This document shows positions 1 through 5,422 of a stretch of 7,863 nt of DNA, one piece after another. The stretch spans positions 1 through 7,863 of the forward strand of contig CAMWOK010000128.1 in assembly GCA_947175845.1 (NCBI GenBank), in the 5' to 3' direction. The stretch comes from an uncultured Lachnospiraceae bacterium. GTDB lineage: Bacteria > Bacillota > Clostridia > Lachnospirales > Lachnospiraceae. The position numbers and the translations under genes were made by a program. The stretch's first letter is position 1. Every line of letters starts with the position of its first letter. The notes under the pieces were generated by a model that worked only from the letters and a program-made list of their open reading frames with translations, did not search any database and was not told where the DNA came from.

Positions 1-1450
1 CGGGGATATTCGCCTCGCCTGCAATGGCGCCTAAGATGTCCTTCGCCTTGACCTTCTGTGCCTTTCCGATATTGATGAAGAGACGTACCATCCCTTCCTC
101 CTCCGCGCCGGTGTTGTCAAATGTGTACTCGGCGTGGGCTTCACCGCCCTCGCCAAGCTGTCCCATGTACATTTTCAAAAACGCCGCCGCGATGTCCATA
201 GCCGTGTAATCCGACTCGTTAATCTGCTTTTCAATCGTGTTGATCATGGAGGTCAGATCCTCCTCCTCAATCAGATTCCCGATTCTGTCCATGACCTTCT
301 CAATTTTAATCTGGTTCACGTCGTTGAGCGACGGCACGGGCATCGCGTAGATTTTCGTCTTGCAGTAGCGCATGATATCCTTTAACTTGTAGACTTCCTT
401 GCCCTTCACAAAGGTGAACGATCGCCCGGTGCGGCCTGCGCGCCCGGTGCGGCCGATGCGGTGCACATAGTACTCATCGTCCTGCGGAATGTCATAGTTA
501 AACACCGCCTCCACGTCGTCGACGTCGATGCCGCGCGCCGCGACATCCGTCGCGATCAGGATGTCAGTCTTGCCGCTTCGGAAGCTTTTCATCACGCGGT
601 CGCGCTGCGCCTGGCTCATGTCGCCGTGAAGCCCCTCCGCAAAGTATCCCCTGCCTTTGAGCACCTCCGTGAGGTCGTCAACCATCTTTTTTGTATTACA
701 AAATACAAGAGAAAGCTTCGGCTCATAGTAGTCGAGCAGGCGGCAGAGCACCTCCACCTTGTCCCTGCGCTTCACATCCAGATAATACTGCTCAATCTTG
801 GGCACCGTCAGTTCCTTTTTGACCACTTTTATCATCTTTGCATCCGGCTTCTGATAGTTTTTGGTGATGTCTAGTATCGGCTGCGGCATGGTCGCGGAGA
901 AGAGTATCGTCTGTCGGTCCTGGTTCGGCACATACTCAAGCACCGTCTCGATGTCCTCGCGAAATCCCATGTTGAGCATCTCGTCCGCCTCGTCGAGCAC
1001 GATCGTGTCCACATGGTCGCAGCGGATTGTCTTGCGGCGCAGGTGGTCCATCACGCGCCCCGGCGTGCCGATGATAATCTGCGTCCCCTTGAGCGACCGA
1101 ATCTGTTTTGTGATGTCCTGCCCGCCGTAGATCGGCAGCACCTTCACGCCGTGTATGTACTTGGCAAGCCTGCGGATTTCCTCCGCCGCCTGCACCGCAA
1201 GTTCCCTTGTGGGGCACAGCACCAGCGTCTGCGGATGTTTGATTTCTTTTTTTACCTTTTCTAACACCGGAATGCCGAACGCCGCGGTCTTTCCGGTTCC
1301 GGTCTGCGCCTGGCCGATAATGTCCGCGCCGGTCATTGCCATGGGTATCGCCTTGCTCTGTATGGGAGTCGCCTCCTCAAAGCCCATTTCCTTCACTCCC
1401 CGGAGTATCTCAGGGCTTAGATTCAGTTCGTCAAATCTTAAAGTTTCCAT
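1..1450 (-). CDS. deaD: DEAD-box ATP-dependent RNA helicase with DbpA-type RNA-binding domain (3' end cut by window edge)
   Basis: ATP-dependent cytoplasmic RNA helicase, the type that remodels structured RNA in ribosome assembly, mRNA decay and cold adaptation. My translation gives 483 residues before the left edge. All family motifs are intact: Q motif (about 6-31, ending ATPIQ), motif I AQTGTGKT (48-55), PTRELA (80-85), GG (109-110), TPGR (129-132), DEAD (153-156), SAT (185-187), FCNT (250-253), ATDVAARGIDV (300-310) and HRIGRTGR (330-337). After a linker and a helical segment, a DbpA-type RNA-binding domain begins near 454 and is cut off. This order resembles DeaD/CsdA, hence the symbol; CshA-like naming is equally possible. 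The start is ATG at 1450, with AAGGAA about 12 nt upstream, a rather long spacing. No other nearby start keeps the Q motif. It has its own promoter and a structured leader (separate entries). Confidence 0.96.
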   Translation of the reverse strand, partial: METLRFDELNLSPEILRGVKEMGFEEATPIQSKAIPMAMTGADIIGQAQTGTGKTAAFGIPVLEKVKKEIKHPQTLVLCPTRELAVQAAEEIRRLAKYIHGVKVLPIYGGQDITKQIRSLKGTQIIIGTPGRVMDHLRRKTIRCDHVDTIVLDEADEMLNMGFREDIETVLEYVPNQDRQTILFSATMPQPILDITKNYQKPDAKMIKVVKKELTVPKIEQYYLDVKRRDKVEVLCRLLDYYEPKLSLVFCNTKKMVDDLTEVLKGRGYFAEGLHGDMSQAQRDRVMKSFRSGKTDILIATDVAARGIDVDDVEAVFNYDIPQDDEYYVHRIGRTGRAGRTGRSFTFVKGKEVYKLKDIMRYCKTKIYAMPVPSLNDVNQIKIEKVMDRIGNLIEEEDLTSMINTIEKQINESDYTAMDIAAAFLKMYMGQLGEGGEAHAEYTFDNTGAEEEGMVRLFINIGKAQKVKAKDILGAIAGEANIP

Positions 1451-1465
1451 AAATAATAAAAATTC

Positions 1466-1490
1466 CTTTCGTTTTTAGACACAACGAAAG
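1466..1490 (-). promoter_or_regulatory. Alternative hairpin covering the helicase Shine-Dalgarno sequence (hairpin 2)
   Basis: A perfect 8-bp inverted repeat, arms 1466-1473 and 1483-1490, with a 9-nt loop. In the mRNA the second arm (AACGAAAG) includes most of the purine-rich ribosome binding site (GAAAGGA, 1470-1464). The first arm shares 1486-1490 with hairpin 1, so the two hairpins cannot form fully at once. If hairpin 1 forms, the ribosome site is free; if hairpin 2 forms, it is masked. The pairing is seen in the sequence; the regulatory role is inferred. Confidence 0.5.
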
Positions 1491-1515
1491 CGCATGCGTA
1501 AAAGCATGCGCTTTC
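1486..1515 (-). promoter_or_regulatory. Strong 5'-proximal hairpin in the helicase leader (hairpin 1)
   Basis: A perfect 12-bp inverted repeat, arms 1486-1497 and 1504-1515, with a 6-nt loop. It would begin about 8-10 nt from the predicted transcript 5' end. A stem this close to the 5' end often protects mRNA from 5' decay. It is not followed by a U-run on either strand, so it is a poor intrinsic terminator. It could still help end the transcript of the 204-residue gene, whose stop lies 52 bp upstream. Its 3' arm in the mRNA shares GAAAG/CTTTC sequence with hairpin 2. Confidence 0.7.
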
Positions 1516-1529
1516 CAATCAACCTATTT

Positions 1530-1558
1530 ATTATATTTTCAAATCCTCAGAAAGTCAA
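1530..1558 (-). promoter_or_regulatory. Sigma-A promoter of the helicase gene
   Basis: On the minus strand, a TTGACT -35 box (1558-1553) and a perfect TATAAT -10 box (1535-1530) are separated by exactly 17 bp. This matches 11 of 12 consensus positions. The expected transcription start is near 1523-1525, giving a leader of about 75 nt before the ATG at 1450. The promoter lies between the stop of the 204-residue gene (1567) and the helicase, so the helicase need not depend on read-through. I infer this from sequence match alone. Confidence 0.88.
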
Positions 1559-1566
1559 TACTTTCT

Positions 1567-2181
1567 TTAGGGGAAATTTAAGACAACCTGCGTCTTTTTC
1601 CAAGCGCAGTGATCCACCTTCGGAATCCACTGCGTGTCAAACGCAAAGGCTTCTTTGAGAAATCCCCTGTAGTTAAAGGGAGTTGTCGGCACAGGTCCCC
1701 ACTCAAACACATCCCCCGGAATCTCAAAATAAAAGTCGCGGTCCTCGTAGATTCCCATGCAGGAATCGCCGTGGGGATTCTTCTGGTCCATGATCGACAA
1801 AAACAGCGACTGGCGAAAGGTCATCGGAACCGCAAGACAGAACTGCCTGTCGGCTTTCTGGCTGAACCAGACCATGAGATTCTGATAATTCCATAAACTT
1901 AAGTAGTGCGGGACATTCTCAAACGTGGGAAATTCCACATAAATCCAGTCCTTGTCATCCGGCAGGGCGGTGTAGCAAAAATCACAGGCCACCTTGTTCT
2001 TGTCCGCGCATATCTGCGCATACTCCTTTAACAGCGCGTCAATCTCGTCAAAGGTAATCCGATGTAATAGTATCGCCTTTCGGTAGGCGGTCAAGTCCGG
2101 CCACCATTGCGGATCTGGTCTGTAGCCCGCCATGTCGGGCGTGCGTTTCTTGTCATTATTTTGATTGTTCAATACTCCCAT
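1567..2181 (-). CDS. Uncharacterised 204-residue soluble protein
   Basis: I do not recognise the family. The protein has no signal peptide and no membrane-spanning stretch, so it should be cytoplasmic. It is unusually aromatic: eight Trp (26, 27, 79, 97, 105, 161, 185, 194) and many Phe and Tyr. A CxxC pair lies at 66-69 (CDFC), with further Cys at 58, 115, 141 and 192. The first 20 residues are polar and probably flexible, followed by a likely helix around 31-56 and then mostly strand-like sequence. The ATG at 2181 is secure: GGAGG lies at 2195-2191 with 9-nt spacing. The gene follows the LRR protein on the same strand, separated by the 162-bp palindrome whose edge is 1 nt from this ribosome binding site. 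No dedicated promoter was evident, so co-transcription with the LRR gene is likely. It is a real gene by start signal and codon pattern; its function is unknown. Confidence 0.8.
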   Translation of the reverse strand: MGVLNNQNNDKKRTPDMAGYRPDPQWWPDLTAYRKAILLHRITFDEIDALLKEYAQICADKNKVACDFCYTALPDDKDWIYVEFPTFENVPHYLSLWNYQNLMVWFSQKADRQFCLAVPMTFRQSLFLSIMDQKNPHGDSCMGIYEDRDFYFEIPGDVFEWGPVPTTPFNYRGFLKEAFAFDTQWIPKVDHCAWKKTQVVLNFP

Positions 2182-2196
2182 TTCTATTTACCTCCT

Positions 2197-2358
2197 AGTG
2201 CTCCATCCGATCAGAAATTAGCATCGTGAACCACCTGTTTCGCACCATTGCGTCGTTAAAATTTCTAGACGATGCCACCGCATCGCCGTCGAAATTTTGC
2301 CTAGCACTGGCACGAACCATGCAGTCCACAACTCTAATTTCTGTCTGGATGGAGCACT
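2197..2358 (-). repeat. 162-bp near-perfect palindrome (MITE/REP-like element or long RNA hairpin)
   Basis: The arms pair along nearly their whole length around a centre near 2277. The outer 12 bp are perfect (2197-2208 with 2347-2358), and after three poor positions another 10 bp are perfect (2212-2221 with 2334-2343). A mixed middle section (2222-2251 with 2304-2333) leads to 8 bp at 2258-2265 with 2291-2298, and an 8-bp apical stem (2268-2275 with 2280-2287) closes a 4-nt loop. I count about 65 pairs in minus-strand RNA, nine of them G-U, with six mismatches and two small internal loops. It fills the gap between the LRR stop (2385) and the ribosome binding site of the next gene (2195-2191). 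I saw no clear target-site duplication and no transposase, so mobility is inference. It is not a terminator, because AGGAGG rather than a U-run follows. Confidence 0.85.
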
Positions 2359-2384
2359 CGTTTGCAGACAGTTTTGCCAGTTTC

Positions 2385-4175
2385 TCACACAGCGCATCCG
2401 TTGATGACAGGAATGTTGTTGCGTTTGCAGTATTTTTCTGCATAGCTGTCCGGCACGGCGGTCACAGTCACATTGACATCCCTCTCAAAAACCGTCTCCG
2501 GTGTATGTCCTTTCCGCGTATTATTCTTGATTCTCTGAATCGAGCCGGGCAGCACAATGGATCGCAGGCTGCTGCATTCCGCAAATGCCAGCTGTCTGAT
2601 CTCCGATACGCCCTCCTGAATGACTGCCGTTTCCAGCGCGGAGCATCCATAGAACGCGCACCTGCTGATGACGGCGGCCTTTGCGGGAATTGTCACGCTT
2701 GTCAGGGACTGGCAGCTATAGAACGCCTCGCTTTCAATCACTGTGATATCCCCCGGCAGCCGGAGCGTGCTCAGGCTGCTGCAGCAGGCGAACGCGCACT
2801 CCCCGATCGATGTGACGCCCTCGGGCAGTTCAATCGCGCGCAGACATTTGCAGTTCCAAAACGTTCTTGCGCTGATCGCGGTCACGCCGGCAGGTATGTT
2901 GATCTGCTCTAGTGACCGACAGTCGTAAAACGCGCCCTCGGCGATGGCGCATATCGTTTCCGGTAGCGTTATCCGGGTAATCGACCTGCGCAGCAGTACC
3001 TGCTCCTTTTTCAGCCGTGGCGCCGCAGCTGAAAAGGCTCTGTCTCCAATTTCTGTCACAACACAGTTTCCAATCTTTTGAGGGACAGTGACCTCTGTCT
3101 GCACGCCCTTGTAGCGCGTGATCGCGATCGTGTCGTCTTCGCGCTTTTCATACCCCCATATTTTCTTCAGTTCGGTGACAGAATCGGGACTGGCGTTCAG
3201 CTCCCGCATCATCTTTTTCTCCGCCTTCTCGCGCTCCGCTGCAAAGTCGGCAGTGCGGTTCTTAAATTCCATAAGCCATGCATTGCACTCTACCGCGCCG
3301 CTTTGTGACGCGTACTGTATCATCTCATCGCGCTTTCTCGGCGCGCTAAGCCAGCCGTTTTCCTCACAGATTTCCAGACACGCCACGCTGCCACGGTCGA
3401 TTGCGCCCTTCATAAGTCTTGCTTTGTTCATTTTCTTCTGGTTAAAGTGCGCGAGGATAAAACGGAAAATATCGGGATTGTACAGCCAGAACTGTTCCCG
3501 GTAACGATTGCAATTTTCCCAGTAGACGGACTCCGTATAATGAAGCCTACTGCCGCCAAGTTCCGCGACAATGCCGCCGATCGCCTCAAGATACGCTTCG
3601 TCCCCCAGACCTCCCGCCATTCTGCAGAACTCCTGCCACTCATAGCTGCGCCCATTTTCCGTGAGCTCCGCAATCCGCTGTTGTGTGAATTTCACGCCGG
3701 CCTCTTTTAAAAGCCTCACGATGCGTTTGCTGCCACTCATCATCGCATAGTACAGTAACTCTCCTGCGTCAAGACAGACTTTCTCACGGTTTTCGTACAG
3801 ATATCCCACGATCGCAGCGCGCTGTTCCATAGGCAGCACGTTGAACTGCCTGTCCTTAACTGTCACCGTGTTTGTGAAACATCCGTCTGTCCGGTCGATA
3901 TAATAGGCTCGGCGCAGTGCGCTATTCATTTCCAGTACCATCAGCCAGTAGTACGTCACTGTAAAATCCCTGTTCACAAAGTCCGCCCCGCCCTCAACGA
4001 GCACCCTGACCGACTCCAATCCTCTGAAACGGCAGGCAAGTCCCAGCGCCCGCGCAGTGTGTTCAATGGGGGCGAGCTGTCTTAAGATCGCTGAAAGCTC
4101 CTCTGGCGTCCGGGTGAGCACGGCCTGCTCGAGCATCGCCTTTTTGTTTTCCTGTGAACTGTTTTCGTAGCACAT
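2385..4175 (-). CDS. Ankyrin-like / BspA-type leucine-rich-repeat (LRR_5) fusion protein
   Basis: Probable cytoplasmic protein-binding protein; there is no signal peptide, anchor or sorting motif. Numbering here is from the chosen start. The N-terminal third carries degenerate ankyrin-like helical pairs, for example around 44-68 (LACRFRGLESVRVLVEGGAD) and near the RIVRLLKEAG stretch. A charged helix near 310-330 follows, then a linker (DDTIAITRYKG) typical of LRR_5 proteins. Six regular 23-residue repeats cover about 397-534, each ending in AFxxC or TFxxC, plus a partial seventh. The tail (SYAEKYCKRNNIPVI) is the usual cap of this family. The frame opens at GTG 4217, but that codon abuts a TATAAT box. 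ATG 4175 has AGGAGG 6 nt upstream, so I choose 4175 (596 residues). ATG 4193 is the alternative. The specific partner is unknown. Confidence 0.88.
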   Translation of the reverse strand: MCYENSSQENKKAMLEQAVLTRTPEELSAILRQLAPIEHTARALGLACRFRGLESVRVLVEGGADFVNRDFTVTYYWLMVLEMNSALRRAYYIDRTDGCFTNTVTVKDRQFNVLPMEQRAAIVGYLYENREKVCLDAGELLYYAMMSGSKRIVRLLKEAGVKFTQQRIAELTENGRSYEWQEFCRMAGGLGDEAYLEAIGGIVAELGGSRLHYTESVYWENCNRYREQFWLYNPDIFRFILAHFNQKKMNKARLMKGAIDRGSVACLEICEENGWLSAPRKRDEMIQYASQSGAVECNAWLMEFKNRTADFAAEREKAEKKMMRELNASPDSVTELKKIWGYEKREDDTIAITRYKGVQTEVTVPQKIGNCVVTEIGDRAFSAAAPRLKKEQVLLRRSITRITLPETICAIAEGAFYDCRSLEQINIPAGVTAISARTFWNCKCLRAIELPEGVTSIGECAFACCSSLSTLRLPGDITVIESEAFYSCQSLTSVTIPAKAAVISRCAFYGCSALETAVIQEGVSEIRQLAFAECSSLRSIVLPGSIQRIKNNTRKGHTPETVFERDVNVTVTAVPDSYAEKYCKRNNIPVINGCAV

Positions 4176-4208
4176 GATTCCCTCCTCATACATTCTCTTT
4201 CTTCTCCA

Positions 4209-4237
4209 ATTATACACGCTCTGCCAGAAAACGGCAA
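4209..4237 (-). promoter_or_regulatory. Promoter of the LRR protein gene
   Basis: On the minus strand, TTGCCG (4237-4232, four of six consensus) and a perfect TATAAT (4214-4209) are spaced 17 bp apart. The predicted start is near 4202, giving a leader of about 27 nt to the ATG at 4175. The -10 box immediately follows the GTG at 4217 that opens the frame, which argues against initiation there. The -35 box lies within the palindrome and direct repeats at 4226-4251. Confidence 0.65.
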
Positions 4238-4251
4238 GAAAACTGCCGTTT
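4226..4251. promoter_or_regulatory. Candidate operator: tandem 11-mers plus inverted repeat over the -35 box
   Basis: Two adjacent 11-mers, 4226-4236 and 4237-4247, match at 9 of 11 positions (AGAAAAC followed by GGCA or TGCC). They repeat at one DNA helical turn. Overlapping them is a perfect 8-bp inverted repeat, AAACGGCA (4229-4236) with TGCCGTTT (4244-4251) and a 7-nt loop. It overlaps the minus-strand -35 box and ends 7 bp from the plus-strand -35 box. A regulator-binding site is plausible but unproven. A terminator is unlikely because no U-run follows and no gene reads into it. Confidence 0.4.
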
Positions 4252-4258
4252 ATTTCGC

Positions 4259-4287
4259 TTGCACAATCTGTCTTGTTCCTTTAAAAT
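4259..4287 (+). promoter_or_regulatory. Probable promoter of the FliB-family gene
   Basis: TTGCAC (4259-4264, weak) and TAAAAT (4282-4287, five of six) are spaced 17 bp apart. The predicted start is near 4294. It is divergent from the LRR promoter, with the two -35 boxes about 21 bp apart. A small GTGA-CA-TCAC palindrome (4292-4301) sits at the predicted start site. The gene needs a promoter in this interval, because the upstream gene is divergent. Confidence 0.5.
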
Positions 4288-4338
4288 AGATGTGACATCA
4301 CTGACCTGCGCTCCCCCTGCCACAGAGGTATGAAACTT

Positions 4339-5406
4339 ATGCAAATCAAGCGAATCTCAATATTAAATGAATTTCAGTGCACCGGCGCCGACTGCCCTGT
4401 GAACTGCTGCCGCGGCTGGAAAGTGCCGATCGACGACGACATGTACAGGAAATATCTGCTGGAAAAGGGCATCTTCGGAACGATTCTGCGCTGCTCAATC
4501 GAGAAAAAGGAGGAGCTCACCGCATTTCGCAGCACGCTCCGCGGCTGCCCGTTCTGGGGCTTTGACCGCCTCTGTTCCATGCAGAAGAAGCACGGAACAG
4601 CGTACATGCCCGCCGTGTGCATCCAGTTTCCAAGGCAGCTCTACAACCTGGAATTTTTCTGCGAGGAGACGCTCTACCTTGCCTGCCCCGAGGCGGCAAG
4701 GCTTTTTCTGGTGTCCGTCTTTGAGGAGAGGCCCTTTGATTTCACCGTTGCCGACGAGGAGGCCGGCTACGCCGTGAACACGACAAACGACGACCGGGAA
4801 TTTCTCGACTATCTGCTGCAGTCCAGAGCAGAACTTGTCTCCTTGCTCAAAGGCGGCGTCTTTGACAGCCTGGCCGTGCTGGACTATGCGCGCGACGCAC
4901 AGAACGCATGTCTGGCACAGAAGCCGCTCCCGCACCCCGCTGACTACGCCTCCGACGGGCGCTATCTGGTGGATGTCAACCGGATGAACACCCTGTTTTT
5001 CAATGGCTTTTACCACCCGAGCCTGCGGACTGTCTCGCCTTTTCTGAACAGGCTCTGCAAGAAATATATCCGCCAGTTTTACGGCCTGAGCCGTCGCGAT
5101 CCCGCTGCCGCCGACAGAAAACTCGCACGTATAAAAGAGCGTTTATACCAAAAAATACCGGAGCTGGACTGTCTGCTGAACCGGTATTTTGAATACTTTC
5201 TGTATACGGATTTTCTCGACGTCTTCGAGGATTACAGCTTCTCAAAGCACCTGCTCTGCGGCATTGCCCGGGCGCACATGCTCTGGCTCTTTTTTGCGCT
5301 CTACGCCGAAAACCGAAAGCAGGTCACCACGGAGGAGCTTGCAAAGATCATCGCGGTGTACGAGCGGCGGGCGCCACAGATTGAGGATGCGCTCAGGATG
5401 CTGTAA
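4339..5406 (+). CDS. FliB-family cysteine-cluster protein (flagellin lysine-N-methylase-like)
   Basis: Matches the FliB / CxxCxxCC family. Salmonella FliB methylates flagellin lysines and is reported to depend on a 4Fe-4S cluster. The Cys pattern, numbered from the upstream ATG at 4330, is the family hallmark. FxC at 16-17, then C22, C26 and C27 with a following RGWKVPID stretch, form the N-terminal motif. C73 of CPFW, C82, C97 followed by the FPR motif, and C119 of CPEAARL complete the set, and such Cys are candidate metal ligands. The C-terminal half is helical with no recognised motif. There is no signal peptide. The ATG at 4330 has its GAGG only 1 nt upstream, whereas the ATG at 4339 has AGAGG at 10-nt spacing, so I prefer 4339 (355 residues). 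No flagellar gene is nearby, so the substrate here may not be flagellin. Family call is confident, activity is inferred. Confidence 0.85.
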   Translation: MQIKRISILNEFQCTGADCPVNCCRGWKVPIDDDMYRKYLLEKGIFGTILRCSIEKKEELTAFRSTLRGCPFWGFDRLCSMQKKHGTAYMPAVCIQFPRQLYNLEFFCEETLYLACPEAARLFLVSVFEERPFDFTVADEEAGYAVNTTNDDREFLDYLLQSRAELVSLLKGGVFDSLAVLDYARDAQNACLAQKPLPHPADYASDGRYLVDVNRMNTLFFNGFYHPSLRTVSPFLNRLCKKYIRQFYGLSRRDPAAADRKLARIKERLYQKIPELDCLLNRYFEYFLYTDFLDVFEDYSFSKHLLCGIARAHMLWLFFALYAENRKQVTTEELAKIIAVYERRAPQIEDALRML

Positions 5407-5417
5407 GGATGTTGTAA
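5396..5417 (+). repeat. 11-bp tandem duplication across the stop codon of the FliB-family gene
   Basis: GGATGCTGTAA (5396-5406) is followed directly by GGATGTTGTAA (5407-5417), differing by one C/T. The first copy contains the stop codon at 5404-5406. The second copy lies in the 16-bp gap before the convergent DUF2264 stop (5423-5425). This looks like a small slippage duplication with no obvious function. An 8-bp inverted repeat (5397-5404 with 5425-5432, 20-nt loop) also spans both stop codons but lacks a U-run. Confidence 0.6.
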
Positions 5418-5422
5418 AATTG

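Noticed and set aside
423..454. 14-bp direct repeat with 18-bp period
   Set aside because: It encodes the helicase motif VI region (GRTGRAGRTGR); the DNA repeat follows from the repeated protein motif.
1486..1515. Intrinsic terminator for the 204-residue gene
   Set aside because: The stem is strong, but no U-run follows on the minus strand (GUUGUGUC follows). It also lies downstream of the helicase promoter, so it would block the helicase.
2197..2358. Transcription terminator or IS remnant with coding capacity
   Set aside because: The hairpin is followed by AGGAGG, not U-residues, and at 162 bp it holds no transposase fragment that I can recognise.
2195..2443. Minus-strand 82-codon frame running through the palindrome
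   Set aside because: It starts inside the LRR gene in another frame, has no ribosome binding site of note, and most of its sequence is the palindrome itself. It ends inside the ribosome binding site of the next gene. Likely to be miscalled wherever the repeat occurs.
2226..2912. Plus-strand 228-codon open frame
   Set aside because: Antisense to the LRR repeats and part of the palindrome; its repetitive, Arg/Ala/His-rich sequence is a shadow of the opposite strand.
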